64,000 nucleotides of DNA. Origin: Croceicoccus gelatinilyticus. GTDB taxonomy: Bacteria; Pseudomonadota; Alphaproteobacteria; Sphingomonadales; Sphingomonadaceae. Positions 18,775 to 28,132 of the stretch are shown in pieces. Within the stretch, counting starts at the first letter, position 1; every line of letters begins with the position of its first letter. The notes beneath the pieces were generated by a model that saw only the letters and a program-made list of their open reading frames with translations, did no database searches and was not told the origin of the DNA. The position numbers were made by a program, and so were the translations under genes. The DNA lies in contig NZ_JAHCBF010000003.1 of the NCBI RefSeq assembly GCF_018398395.1, forward strand, positions 62,001-126,000, read 5' to 3'.

Positions 18775-18792
18775 TATAAAGAAAGCTTTATA
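18775..18792 (+). promoter_or_regulatory. Palindromic operator-like site ahead of metK
   Basis: An inverted repeat TATAAAG-AAAG-CTTTATA lies in the 41-base lnt-metK gap, 17 bases before the metK ATG. It stands out because the surroundings are GC-rich. Methionine-cycle genes in many Proteobacteria are controlled by ArsR-family SahR-type repressors that bind AT-rich palindromes, so such an operator is a reasonable inference. A known metK riboswitch fold was not recognised. Confidence 0.5.
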
Positions 18793-18809
18793 CGCCGTCA
18801 GGAACACTC

Positions 18810-20057
18810 ATGCGTCGCAACTACCTCTTCACTTCGGAATCGGTTTCCGAAGGACACCCCGACAAGGTTTCCGACCAGATTTCGGACGCCATTGTCGACC
18901 TGATGCTGTCGAAGGACCCCGAAGCGCGCGTCGCGTGTGAAACGATGACCACGACGCAGCTTGTCGTGCTGTCGGGCGAAATCCGCTGCAAGCCGATGTA
19001 CGACGACGAGAACGAAGCCTGGGCCGAAAACGGTTACTGGGCTCCGGGCGCGAAGGAAGAGATCGAGCAGACCGCCCGCGCCGTCGTGCGCGACATCGGG
19101 TACGAACAGGACGGCTTCCACTGGGAACGCCTGCGGTTTGAAAACTTCCTCCACGGACAGTCCGCGCACATTGCGCAGGGCGTCGATTCGAACGCGGAAA
19201 GCGCCAAGGACGAAGGCGCGGGCGACCAGGGCATCATGTTCGGCTTTGCCTGCGACGAGACGCCGGACCTCATGCCCGCGACGCTCGACTACAGCCACAA
19301 GATCCTGCAGCGCCTGTCGGACGACCGCCATTCGGGCGAGGCTGCGTTCCTCGAACCCGATGCGAAGAGCCAGGTGACCCTGCGCTTTGAAGACGGCAAG
19401 CCCGCCGCCTGCACCGCCGTCGTCGTCTCCACCCAGCACAAGCCGGGCTACGACACGGGTGAGCGCGAGGCGCAGCTGAAGAGCTATGTGAAGGGCGTCG
19501 TTGCCGACATTCTGCCGCACAACCTTCTGTCGGATGAGACGGTTTATCACATCAACCCGACCGGCTCGTTCGAGATCGGCGGCCCCGATGGCGATGCTGG
19601 TCTGACCGGTCGCAAGATCATCGTCGACACATATGGCGGCGCAGCCCCGCACGGCGGCGGCGCATTTTCGGGCAAGGACCCGACGAAAGTGGACCGCTCG
19701 GCCGCCTATATCGCGCGGTACCTTGCCAAGAACATCGTGGCAGCAGGCCTTGCTAAGAAAGTCACGATCCAGCTGTCCTACGCAATCGGCGTTTCGCATC
19801 CGCTGTCGCTCTATGTCGATACGCACGGCACGTGTGCGGACGGCGTTACCGATCCGCAGCTTGAGGATGCCATTCGCTCGATCGAGAGCCTCGGCGGCCT
19901 GACCCCTCGCGGCATCCGCACGCGTCTCAAGCTCAATCGTCCGATCTATCGCCCGACCGCAGCCTACGGCCACTTCGGCCGCCCGGCGAACGACGGCATG
20001 TTCCCGTGGGAAGCGACCGATCTGGTCGAGGAACTGAAGACCGCGCTCGGCCGCTAA
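18810..20057 (+). CDS. metK: S-adenosylmethionine synthetase
   Basis: 415 residues. The signature [10 protein letters not shown] binds ATP, and the P-loop-like [16 protein letters not shown] is complete, as is the N-terminal [11 protein letters not shown] that binds methionine. It makes SAM from methionine and ATP, which supplies the several methyltransferases in this window. A palindromic operator-like site lies directly upstream. No convincing terminator follows. Confidence 0.97.
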   Translation: MRRNYLFTSESVSEGHPDKVSDQISDAIVDLMLSKDPEARVACETMTTTQLVVLSGEIRCKPMYDDENEAWAENGYWAPGAKEEIEQTARAVVRDIGYEQDGFHWERLRFENFLHGQSAHIAQGVDSNAESAKDEGAGDQGIMFGFACDETPDLMPATLDYSHKILQRLSDDRHSGEAAFLEPDAKSQVTLRFEDGKPAACTAVVVSTQHKPGYDTGEREAQLKSYVKGVVADILPHNLLSDETVYHINPTGSFEIGGPDGDAGLTGRKIIVDTYGGAAPHGGGAFSGKDPTKVDRSAAYIARYLAKNIVAAGLAKKVTIQLSYAIGVSHPLSLYVDTHGTCADGVTDPQLEDAIRSIESLGGLTPRGIRTRLKLNRPIYRPTAAYGHFGRPANDGMFPWEATDLVEELKTALGR

Positions 20058-20131
20058 GCCTCGGTTTTTATTTTCCTACAATAGCTACCGCACATCATGA
20101 GGCGGGTTTTCCATTGCCGGAGACCCGCCCG

Positions 20132-20797
20132 ATGCCCACTGCCTACAACCCTGACCGCCCCACGATTACCCCGCGCATCGCCGCTGAGCTGATCGCGCAC
20201 GAAGGCGTCGTGCGCGAAGCCTATCGCGACTCGGTGGGCGTCTGGACGTGGAGTGTCGGGCTGACCGACGCCTGCGGCCACCGCGTCCTGCGTTATCGCG
20301 ACCAGCCGCAACCGCTACACCGCTGTCTCGAGGTCTTCGTCTGGGTCCTCCAGAACCGCTACCTGCCCGCCGTTCTGGAGGCTTTCGGTCCGGTCGCGCC
20401 GCAGGAACACGAACTGGCTGCCGCGCTCTCTTTCCACTGGAACACCGGCGCGATTGGGCGCGCCGAGTGGATGCGCCACGTTCGCGAGGGCGAAACGAAG
20501 ACCGCGAAGATGGCGATGCTGAACTGGTGCCGCCCCGCCTCGCTCGCCATCAGGCGCAAGCGCGAACAGGCGCTGTTCTTCGATGGCCGCTGGCACGGTG
20601 ACGGGACCGCGCTGGTCTATTCGGTCGCCAAGCCTTCCTATCACCCGGTGAAGGGCAAGCGCACGACGGTGATGGACACGCTCGAACTGCTGCTTTCGGG
20701 CGGCCCCGCGCGCGCGGTTGAACCGCAGGAGGTAAAGGTCCACGCCCCACCCCAGCGCGCCGCCGACAACTGGTTCGCACGCCTTTTCACCTGCTGA
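20132..20797 (+). CDS. GH24 (T4-type) lysozyme
   Basis: 221 residues. The N-terminal half matches phage T4-type lysozymes, and the catalytic triad spacing E-x8-D-x5-T is exact: E24 in AHEGVV, D33 in YRDSVG and T39 in VWTW. Such enzymes cut the MurNAc-GlcNAc bond of peptidoglycan. There is no signal peptide or membrane helix, and no holin, spanin or phage structural gene nearby, so it looks like a solitary phage-derived endolysin. The C-terminal 60-70 residues have no recognised domain. ATG 20132 is chosen because the upstream extension overlaps metK and is not protein-like. A hairpin with arms GGCGGGT/ACCCGCC (20101-20129) covers its leader. Confidence 0.82.
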   Translation: MPTAYNPDRPTITPRIAAELIAHEGVVREAYRDSVGVWTWSVGLTDACGHRVLRYRDQPQPLHRCLEVFVWVLQNRYLPAVLEAFGPVAPQEHELAAALSFHWNTGAIGRAEWMRHVREGETKTAKMAMLNWCRPASLAIRRKREQALFFDGRWHGDGTALVYSVAKPSYHPVKGKRTTVMDTLELLLSGGPARAVEPQEVKVHAPPQRAADNWFARLFTC

Positions 20798-20835
20798 GCG
20801 GCGAACTTTGCTGACGCAGGGCGGCGAGGGCTTTA

Positions 20836-22596
20836 TTGCCTGTCAGCGCAATGATTCGTCGCATCCTCAGCCCCGCCGCCCTGCTCCTCGTCTCTGCCTG
20901 CGCCACGGTTCCCGCCGCGCCGCCCACGCCAGAGCCGGTCACCGTCCGCATCGTTGGCATCAACGACTTCCACGGCAACCTGATGCCGCTCTCGGCGCCC
21001 AAGGACGTGATGACGCCCGATGGCGAAATCGTGAGCATTCCGGTCGGCGGCGCGGCGTGGATGGCATCGGCCATCAACACGATCCGCGCGCAGGACGAAT
21101 ATTCGATGGTGATCTCGGCCGGCGACATGATCGGGGCCAGCCCGCTCGCCTCTGCCGCGTTCCTCGACGAACCGGCGATCGGCGTGATGAACCGCGTAGG
21201 CGTGGACTTCAATGCGGTCGGCAATCACGAATTCGACAAGGGCTGGCAGGAGCTGAAGCGCATCGCCGACGGCGGGTGCGAGAAATACACGCTGCGCGAA
21301 CCCTGCGCGGTCGAGAAGGACTTTGCGGGCGCGAACTTCCCGTTCCTGTCGGCCAATGTCGTCACCCGCAACGGCGAGACGCTGTTCCCCGCCTTCGGCA
21401 CCAAGACGTTCGGTGAAGGCGAAGCGCAAGTCACTGTCGGCGTCATCGGGTTGCCGCTGCGCGACGTTCCCAATCTCGTCACGCCGAGCGGGGTCGAGGA
21501 TCTCTATTTCGGGGACGAGGCGAACGCGATCAACATCTACGTCGAGGAACTGGCCTCCAAGGGCGTCGATGCCATCGTCGTGTCGATCCACCAGGGGCTC
21601 TACAATGTCCCGCGTGAGGATTCGAACGGCTGCGGCAGTGTTTCGGGTGAGCTTCTGCCCATTCTCGAAAGGCTGGACCCGCGCGTCGATCTCGTGATCT
21701 CGGGCCACACGCACCGCAGCTATGTCTGCAACTACGGCGATATCGATCCGGCCCGCCCCTTCCTCGTCACCAGCGCGGGATATGGCGCGTCGCAGGTCAC
21801 CGACATCGCGGTCACCATCAATCCGGCGACGAACGAGGTAACGGCGAAAACCGCGCACAACGTCACGGTGCAGAGCGAGGGCAAGGCCAAGGACGGCTCG
21901 CCGCTCCCGACCAGCAGTGCCTTTGCCGCGATCGTCCCCGATGCGGGGATCGCCGCCTATGTCGGGCAGTATGTCGAGGCTGTCGAAGAAGTGGCGAAAC
22001 GTCCTTCAGGCAAGGTCTCTGGCGAGGCGATCATCACCGATGACGACGAACTGGAAACCGCGCTGGGCGACATGATCGCTGACGGCCAGCTTGCCGCCAC
22101 GCGCGAGGCAGGTGCCCAGATCGCCTTCATGAACAATTCGGGCGTGCGCGCCAGCCTCGTCCCCGCAGCAGACGGCACGGTCACGTTCGGCGATCTCTAT
22201 GCCGTGCAGCCCTTCGGCAATTCGCTGATCACGCGGACCTTTACCGGCGACCAGGTCCTGGCCCTGCTGGAACAGCAGTTCGACAGCGCCGACAAGAAGC
22301 AGATCCTCGCGCCCAGCGAAGGGTTCGCCTTCACGTACGACCGCTCACGCCCCAAGGGCGACCGCATTGTCGAAGCAACGCTGAACGGCGATCCGATCAA
22401 TCCGCTGAAGTCCTATCGCATCACGATGAACAGCTTCCTCGCCGCAGGGGGCGACGGGTTTACCGTGTTCACCGAAGGGACGCAGACGACGACAGGCGCG
22501 AACGACCTCGACGCGTTCGAGGCGTGGCTTGGCGCGGTGCCGGTTCGCCAGCTGCCCCAGACGGACCGCGTGACGAACCTTACTCCGGCAAGTTAA
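20836..22596 (+). CDS. 5'-nucleotidase / UDP-sugar hydrolase family lipoprotein
   Basis: Up to 586 residues. The lipobox LLVSAC near residue 21 marks a lipoprotein. A metallophosphatase domain follows with GINDFHGN, SAGDMIG, GNHEFDKGW and SGHTHRS (dimetal ligands), then a 5'-nucleotidase C-terminal substrate-binding domain (NNSGVRASL, VQPFGNSL). It hydrolyses nucleotides or nucleotide sugars in the periplasm for nucleoside and phosphate recovery. TTG 20836 is preceded by a well-spaced GAGGG; ATG 20851 is the alternative and still leaves a full signal sequence. The end overlaps gpx on the other strand by four bases. Confidence 0.92.
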   Translation: MPVSAMIRRILSPAALLLVSACATVPAAPPTPEPVTVRIVGINDFHGNLMPLSAPKDVMTPDGEIVSIPVGGAAWMASAINTIRAQDEYSMVISAGDMIGASPLASAAFLDEPAIGVMNRVGVDFNAVGNHEFDKGWQELKRIADGGCEKYTLREPCAVEKDFAGANFPFLSANVVTRNGETLFPAFGTKTFGEGEAQVTVGVIGLPLRDVPNLVTPSGVEDLYFGDEANAINIYVEELASKGVDAIVVSIHQGLYNVPREDSNGCGSVSGELLPILERLDPRVDLVISGHTHRSYVCNYGDIDPARPFLVTSAGYGASQVTDIAVTINPATNEVTAKTAHNVTVQSEGKAKDGSPLPTSSAFAAIVPDAGIAAYVGQYVEAVEEVAKRPSGKVSGEAIITDDDELETALGDMIADGQLAATREAGAQIAFMNNSGVRASLVPAADGTVTFGDLYAVQPFGNSLITRTFTGDQVLALLEQQFDSADKKQILAPSEGFAFTYDRSRPKGDRIVEATLNGDPINPLKSYRITMNSFLAAGGDGFTVFTEGTQTTTGANDLDAFEAWLGAVPVRQLPQTDRVTNLTPAS

Positions 22597-23129
22597 AGCG
22601 CGGCCTCAATCGCGGAGACCAGCTCCGCGTCATCGGGTGCGGTGGTCGGTGCGAAACGGGCAATGACTTCGCCATCGCGGCCGACAAGAAACTTCTCGAA
22701 GTTCCAGAGCACTTCGGGATCGTCGTTCGGGGTGATGCCGAAACCGCGCAGCCTTTCCCGGAAACCCTCGACATCGCCCTGCTTCGTCGGGGCCGCCTCG
22801 ACCAGCTCGGCATAAAGCGGCTGCTTGTCCGCGCCGATCACGCTGGCCTTGGCGAAGAGCGGGAAGTTCACACCGAAGCTGGTTTCGCAAAACGTTGCGA
22901 TTTCCGCATCGGTGCCCGGCTCCTGCGCGCCGAAGTCGTTGGCCGGAAAGCCCAGCACCTCAAGGCCCTGTTCGCCGTACTTTTCCTGCAACGCCTGAAG
23001 GCCTGCATATTGCGGCGTCAGGCCGCACTGCGAAGCGACGTTGACGATCAGCAGAACCTTGCCCTTGTGCGCGGCAAGGCTGTCTTCGCTGCCGTCGTTG
23101 CGGGTCAGCGCGATATCGGACAGGGCCAT
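22593..23129 (-). CDS. Glutathione peroxidase family protein
   Basis: A 178-residue thioredoxin-fold peroxidase. The peroxidatic Cys is C35 in VASQCGLTPQ, and the WNFEKFLV segment supplies the Trp and Asn of the catalytic tetrad. The usual Gln of the FPCNQF motif is Asp here (FPANDFGAQEPG). It probably reduces hydroperoxides with thioredoxin or glutathione in the cytoplasm. It is the last gene of a four-gene minus-strand run that begins with the CoA-transferase A subunit. Confidence 0.9.
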   Translation of the reverse strand: MALSDIALTRNDGSEDSLAAHKGKVLLIVNVASQCGLTPQYAGLQALQEKYGEQGLEVLGFPANDFGAQEPGTDAEIATFCETSFGVNFPLFAKASVIGADKQPLYAELVEAAPTKQGDVEGFRERLRGFGITPNDDPEVLWNFEKFLVGRDGEVIARFAPTTAPDDAELVSAIEAAL

Positions 23130-23158
23130 CGGGAAATCCTCTCTATCAGGTGTCGACG

Positions 23159-23794
23159 TTACGAAACGTAGTGCGCCGTCGTCTTTTCCGCCACTTCCTC
23201 GGCCGTAACGCCGGGGGCCAGTTCGACCAGCTTGAAAGGGCTGTCATGGTCGGGGCGCTGGAACACGGCGAGATCGGTGACGATCATGTCGACGACGTTC
23301 TTGCCCGTCAGCGGCAGCGTGCATTCGGGGATGAACTTGGGGCTACCGTTCTTGCTGGTGTGTTCCATGACGACGATGATCTTCTTCACGCCCGCGACAA
23401 GATCCATCGCGCCGCCCATGCCCTTGATCATCTTGCCCGGGATCATCCAGTTGGCGATGTCGCCGTTCTGGTCGACTTCCATCGCGCCCAGCACGGTCAG
23501 GTCGATGTGCCCGCCGCGGATCATGGCAAAGCTGGCCGCGCTGTCGAAATAGGCGCTCTTGTCCAGTTCGCTGATCGTCTGCTTACCGGCATTGATGAGG
23601 TCGGCGTCTTCCTCGCCCTCATACGGGAAAGGCCCGATGCCCAGCATGCCGTTTTCCGACTGCAGCGTGACTTCGACGCCTTCGGGAATGTGGTTGGCCA
23701 CCAGCGTCGGGATGCCGATGCCGAGATTCACGTAGAAGCCGTCTTCCAGCTCCTTCGCGGCGCGGGCGGCCATTTCGTCACGGGTCCAGGGCAT
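23159..23794 (-). CDS. scoB: 3-oxoacid CoA-transferase subunit B
   Basis: A 211-residue family I CoA-transferase beta subunit. The catalytic glutamate lies in [10 protein letters not shown], and the [13 protein letters not shown] and GGAMDLVAG segments are typical. With subunit A it moves CoA between succinyl-CoA and 3-oxoacids in ketone-body or beta-ketoadipate metabolism. It is separated from subunit A by an unrelated lipoprotein gene, although all three are closely spaced and co-directional. Confidence 0.93.
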   Translation of the reverse strand: MPWTRDEMAARAAKELEDGFYVNLGIGIPTLVANHIPEGVEVTLQSENGMLGIGPFPYEGEEDADLINAGKQTISELDKSAYFDSAASFAMIRGGHIDLTVLGAMEVDQNGDIANWMIPGKMIKGMGGAMDLVAGVKKIIVVMEHTSKNGSPKFIPECTLPLTGKNVVDMIVTDLAVFQRPDHDSPFKLVELAPGVTAEEVAEKTTAHYVS

Positions 23795-23836
23795 TTGCGT
23801 TACTCCTTGGCGATATTGTCTGTTGTTCGGGCGCCG

Positions 23837-24580
23837 TCAGGCGGCGGCCCTGATCGGTGGTGGCAGTTCGAACCAGCCGCTATCCAGCAGCGGATCGAAC
23901 GGTGTCGGCGCGTCGGGATCGCGCAGGTAATCCATGAATTCGTCGAAGTCGCCCCTGCGGTCGCCGACGATGGCGGTGATGCACCATTCGCCCGCGGCAG
24001 CATTGCGGCGCTGTGTCTTGGTTTCTGCCGGATCGCGGATCAGCAGGAAGGTATCCTCGCCCGCCGGATCGAGACCGGTTTCGGCCAGCACGGCGCGCAG
24101 CTCTGCTTCGCGAGCTTCGCCCAGTATACTGATCCAGAGAACTTCGGTCTCCGCTGCGCGCGCGGTGGCAAGCGCCGGTGCGAGACCCGGCTGCGCGACG
24201 AAAGGCCCTGCTTCGGGCCGGAACGCCGCAATGCCGGGATCGAGATCGATCAGGATTGCAGGCTTGCCGCCATGGCAGGGCAGAACCGGCTCGTCATCGT
24301 TCGATGCCGCCGGATCGGGCAAGACAGAAAGGCCGGTTCCGGCACGATCACTGGCGAAGAGCGCAGCGGCAAACCACTTTTCGGTGAGGTTCGGCGTCGG
24401 CATGACCACCGCGACTTCCTCCGGAACGGCCACTGCAGCCTCGCCCTTGTCCTCGACGGTCCGCTTCGCCAGCATCCCGCTCGCCGCAAGGGGTAGCGCC
24501 GCGACACAGCCGGACAGGCCCGTTGCTGCGAGCATCAGCCCGCACAGGCCCAGGGTCCGGCTGAAGCGCGCGGCGCGCAT
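23837..24580 (-). CDS. HAD-superfamily acid-phosphatase-like lipoprotein
   Basis: 247 residues. A signal peptide ends in the lipobox LSGC (C25). The rest resembles class C (e(P4)-like) acid phosphatases of the HAD superfamily: motif I IDLDPG with both aspartates (D112, D114), motif II WIS (S151), motif III K188 in ETKTQRR, and motif IV GDRRGDFDEF (D207, D211). Overall similarity to characterised enzymes is low, so activity is unproven. Its stop-start spacing is five bases from scoA and 42 bases to scoB. Placing an envelope lipoprotein inside a CoA-transferase operon is odd. Confidence 0.6.
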   Translation of the reverse strand: MRAARFSRTLGLCGLMLAATGLSGCVAALPLAASGMLAKRTVEDKGEAAVAVPEEVAVVMPTPNLTEKWFAAALFASDRAGTGLSVLPDPAASNDDEPVLPCHGGKPAILIDLDPGIAAFRPEAGPFVAQPGLAPALATARAAETEVLWISILGEAREAELRAVLAETGLDPAGEDTFLLIRDPAETKTQRRNAAAGEWCITAIVGDRRGDFDEFMDYLRDPDAPTPFDPLLDSGWFELPPPIRAAA

Positions 24581-24585
24581 AGCGC

Positions 24586-25293
24586 TTACGCGGCTTCGCG
24601 CTGGCGCGTGGTCGTGAACTCGATCTTCTTGTCGTAGGGCGCGCCGACGATCATCCGCTGGACGTAGACGCCCGGAAGGTGGATGCAGTCGGGGTCGAGC
24701 GAGCCGGTCGGCACGATCTCTTCCACTTCGACAACACAGACCTTGCCGCAAGTCGCGGCCGGCAGGTTGAAGTTACGCGCGGTCTTGCGGAACACGAGGT
24801 TGCCGCTTTCATCCGCCTTCCACGCCTTGACCAGCGAGACATCAGCGAAAATGCCCTTTTCAAGGATGTAGTCCTGACCATCGAAGGTCTTCACTTCCTT
24901 ACCTTCGGCCACTTGAGTGCCGACGCCGGTCTTGGTGTAGAAACCGGGGATGCCCGCACCGCCGGCGCGCATGCGTTCGGCAAGCGTGCCCTGCGGGCAG
25001 AATTCGACTTCCAGCTCGCCTGCAAGGAACTGGCGTTCGAACTCCTTGTTCTCACCGACGTAGGAGCTGATCATCTTCTTGATCTGCTTGGTGCGTAGCA
25101 GCTTGCCGAGGCCTTCGTTGTCGATACCGGCATTGTTCGAAGCGACCGTCAGCCCCTTAACGCCGCTTTCGACCACGGCGTCGATCAGGCGTTCGGGAAT
25201 GCCGCAAAGGCCGAAACCTCCACTTGCGACAAGCATGTCGTCCTTCAGCAGGCCTTCGAGTGCGGTCTTGGCGTCGGGGTAGAGCTTCTGCAT
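24586..25293 (-). CDS. scoA: 3-oxoacid CoA-transferase subunit A
   Basis: A 235-residue alpha subunit of family I CoA-transferases. The glycine-rich CoA-binding segment [15 protein letters not shown] is at about 20-34, with [10 protein letters not shown] and [11 protein letters not shown] later. It works with the B subunit at 23159-23794. It is first in an operon with the HAD lipoprotein, scoB and gpx. Confidence 0.93.
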   Translation of the reverse strand: MQKLYPDAKTALEGLLKDDMLVASGGFGLCGIPERLIDAVVESGVKGLTVASNNAGIDNEGLGKLLRTKQIKKMISSYVGENKEFERQFLAGELEVEFCPQGTLAERMRAGGAGIPGFYTKTGVGTQVAEGKEVKTFDGQDYILEKGIFADVSLVKAWKADESGNLVFRKTARNFNLPAATCGKVCVVEVEEIVPTGSLDPDCIHLPGVYVQRMIVGAPYDKKIEFTTTRQREAA

Positions 25294-25436
25294 CGCGGAA
25301 CAGGCCTTTCCTGAATGTCGGTTCGGGTTTTTCGGGCCTATTACATTTAGCAGGGGTGCCTGTCACCTGTGTTGCAGCGCCGTAACGTCAACTTGCTGCC
25401 TTGCCATTGGCCTCTTGCGCCCCCATCCCTTGGTTC

Positions 25437-28130
25437 ATGGAGAGGCAGAACCCAGATTGGACCGGCGCGATCACGCGCGCAAAGGCTCATGCGCCGTTTC
25501 TGGCGGACCTGCTGGCGCGAAGGCCCGATCTCGAAGAAATGCTGGCGACTGGCGAGGGCGATGCGGCCCTCGCGCTGGCGAAACAGGCGGGCGAAGGCGC
25601 GCCCGATGTCGCCACTGCGCTGCGCCGCGAAAAGCGTGCCTTGGCGCTCGTACTGGGCATCGGGGACCTCGCGGGCGCATTCCCGCTGCTGAAAGTCACG
25701 AGCGAACTTTCCGATTTCGCCAGCCGCGCGCTCCACGCCGCGATCGGCGAGGCAATCGCGCACCGGATGCCGGGGGCCGAGAACACCGGCATGACCGCGC
25801 TGGCGCTGGGCAAGCACGGGGCGGGAGAGTTGAACTATTCCTCCGATATCGACCCCATCCTGCTCTACGACCCCGCGCGCCTGCCCCGGCGGGAACGGGA
25901 CGAACCAGGCGAAGCTGCACAGATGGCCGCCCGCCGTGTCGTCCAGACGATGGGCGCGCAGACGGCCGAAGGATACGTCTTCCGCACCGATCTGCGCCTG
26001 CGCCCCGCAAGCGAGGTCAGCCCGCTGGCGATCAGCTTCGATGCGGCGCTGACCCATTACGAAAGCTCGGCCCTCGCGTGGGAAAGGGCCGCCTTCATCC
26101 GCGCCAAGTCGGTCGCAGGCGATATAGAGGCAGGACGCGAGTTCCTGTCGCAGATCCGCCCCTTCGTCTGGCGCAAGTCGCTCGATTTCGGCGCGATTTC
26201 CGAAGTGGGCCGCCTCGTCCACCGCATCCGCGACGACCATTCGGGGCCGCAACACCCCGGCCCCGGTTTCGACGTGAAGAAGGGCCGCGGCGGCATTCGC
26301 GAAGTCGAATTCTTCGCGCAGACGCACCAGCTGATCCACGGCGGCCGCGATCCCTCGCTGCGCTGTTCGGGTACCCGCGCCGCGCTCGACGCGCTGGCGG
26401 CGGCGCAGATCATTTCGGGCGAAGACGCCGTTGTGATGGGCGAAAGCTATGACCGCCTGCGCGAGATTGAGCACCGCTTGCAGATGGTGAATGACCGCCA
26501 GACCCACTCGCTGCCCGCAGGCGAGGCGCTGGACAACGTGGCGCGGCTAGACGGGCTGGCCGATGGCGCGGCGCTTGTCGCGGAACTCGACACGATCTGC
26601 GAAAAGGTGCGCACCCGCTTCGACAGGCTGGTCGAAGCGCATGGGGGCAAGGTTTCCGCGCCCAAACCGCAGCCGGTGGCCGAAGAACGACTGGAGGAGC
26701 TCGGTTTTGCCGACCCCGGCGAGCTGGCCGAACGCATCGGCGGCTGGGAAGCGGGGCGCGTGAAGTGCCTGCGATCCGACGCGGCGCGGCAGGCCTTCGG
26801 CGCGATCCGTCCGCAATTGCTGGAGGCGCTGGCCAAGGCTCCCGAGCCCGAACGCGCCTTGACGCGATGGGAACAGATGCTGGCGCGGCTGCCGTCGGCG
26901 ATCAACATCTTCCACTTGCTGGAAGCGCGCCCAGCCCTGCTCGAAACGCTGGCCCGCGTGCTGGCCCTGTCGCCCAGCCTTGCCGATGCGCTGGGGCGGC
27001 GCGGAGACTTGCTCGACACGCTGATCGACCGGACGGCATTCGATCTGCCCGGCGATGTGGACACGCTGATCGCCGACATGCGGGGCGAGGATGACGATTA
27101 CGAAGCCGTGCTCGACCGCGTCCGCCGCGTCGTCGGCGACTTGCGGTTCGCGCTTGGCGTGCAGCTGATCGACAACGCGCACGACCCGCTCGACGTCGCC
27201 GCCGCCCTGTCGCGCGTGGCCGAAGCGGCGATTTCGGTCTGCGTGGAGGCGGCATCACGCGAATTTTCGCGCGCCCACGGGCGGATCGGGACCGAGGAAC
27301 TGGTCGTGCTCGGCCTCGGAAGGCTGGGCGGCGGTTCGCTGACGCATGCCTCGGATCTCGACATCGTCTATCTTTTCACCGGCGATTTCGAGGGGGAGAG
27401 CGACGGCGAACGGCCGCTGGGCGCAACGCAATACTTCAACCGACTTGCCCAGCGTGTGACCGGCGCGCTGACCGTCCCGACTGCCGAGGGCGCGCTGTTC
27501 GAAGTCGACACCCGCCTGCGCCCGTCTGGCACGCAGGGGCTTCTGGCCGTCAGCATCGACAGCTTCGCCCGCTATCAGGCGGAATCGGCTTGGACGTGGG
27601 AGCACATGGCCCTGATGCGCGCGCGGGTCCTCCACGGACCGCCTGCCGCCCGCGATGCCGTTAACGAAGTCGTCCGCTCGGTCCTCACGCGCCCGCGCGA
27701 TGAAGATGCCTTGCGCGCCGACGTGCTGAAGATGCGCGGCGACATGGCAACCCACAAACCGCCGCGCGGGCCGCTGGACATCAAGCTGCAGCGCGGCGGA
27801 CTGGTCGACTTGGAGTTCCTGACCCATTTCCACCAGCTACGTACCGGAACCTGCCATGATCCCAACCTCGGCAAGGCGGTGCGCTGCCTTGGCGCGGCTG
27901 GTCACGTTCCCGATACGCTGGGCGAGGCGCGCGATCTCCTGACGCGGATGCTGGTCACGTTGCGCCTCGTCTCTCCCGATACCAACCTGCCCCCGCCCGC
28001 CGCGCGCGACGTTCTGGCCGCCGCCTGCCGTCAGGACAGCTGGGACGCGCTGCTATCCGCCCTCGACAAGGCCCGCGCCGAAGTGGCAGGGGCCTGGGCC
28101 GAGACTTTCGGCGAGACACTGGAGCTTTGA
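25437..28130 (+). CDS. glnE: Glutamine synthetase adenylyltransferase/deadenylylase
   Basis: About 897 residues with two nucleotidyltransferase domains in tandem. The N-terminal removes AMP (ALGKHGAGELNYSSDIDP, with the GxxDxDxD-type metal site), and the C-terminal adds AMP (GLGRLGGGSLTHASDLDIVY). A helical regulatory region lies between them. The enzyme switches glutamine synthetase off or on in response to PII state. ATG 25437 fits the family start; an upstream in-frame start adds an unlikely 12 residues. bcp follows after two bases. Confidence 0.95.
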   Translation: MERQNPDWTGAITRAKAHAPFLADLLARRPDLEEMLATGEGDAALALAKQAGEGAPDVATALRREKRALALVLGIGDLAGAFPLLKVTSELSDFASRALHAAIGEAIAHRMPGAENTGMTALALGKHGAGELNYSSDIDPILLYDPARLPRRERDEPGEAAQMAARRVVQTMGAQTAEGYVFRTDLRLRPASEVSPLAISFDAALTHYESSALAWERAAFIRAKSVAGDIEAGREFLSQIRPFVWRKSLDFGAISEVGRLVHRIRDDHSGPQHPGPGFDVKKGRGGIREVEFFAQTHQLIHGGRDPSLRCSGTRAALDALAAAQIISGEDAVVMGESYDRLREIEHRLQMVNDRQTHSLPAGEALDNVARLDGLADGAALVAELDTICEKVRTRFDRLVEAHGGKVSAPKPQPVAEERLEELGFADPGELAERIGGWEAGRVKCLRSDAARQAFGAIRPQLLEALAKAPEPERALTRWEQMLARLPSAINIFHLLEARPALLETLARVLALSPSLADALGRRGDLLDTLIDRTAFDLPGDVDTLIADMRGEDDDYEAVLDRVRRVVGDLRFALGVQLIDNAHDPLDVAAALSRVAEAAISVCVEAASREFSRAHGRIGTEELVVLGLGRLGGGSLTHASDLDIVYLFTGDFEGESDGERPLGATQYFNRLAQRVTGALTVPTAEGALFEVDTRLRPSGTQGLLAVSIDSFARYQAESAWTWEHMALMRARVLHGPPAARDAVNEVVRSVLTRPRDEDALRADVLKMRGDMATHKPPRGPLDIKLQRGGLVDLEFLTHFHQLRTGTCHDPNLGKAVRCLGAAGHVPDTLGEARDLLTRMLVTLRLVSPDTNLPPPAARDVLAAACRQDSWDALLSALDKARAEVAGAWAETFGETLEL

Positions 28131-28132
28131 AG

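Noticed and set aside
18769-18809. SAM riboswitch ahead of metK
   Set aside because: The gap is only 41 bases and does not show SAM-II or SAM/SAH riboswitch landmarks; the palindrome is explained better as an operator.
18798-19973. 391-codon minus-strand frame across metK
   Set aside because: Antisense shadow of a certain gene.
20132-22596. Prophage remnant around the GH24 lysozyme
   Set aside because: No integrase, attachment repeat, holin or structural gene; both neighbours are normal chromosomal genes.
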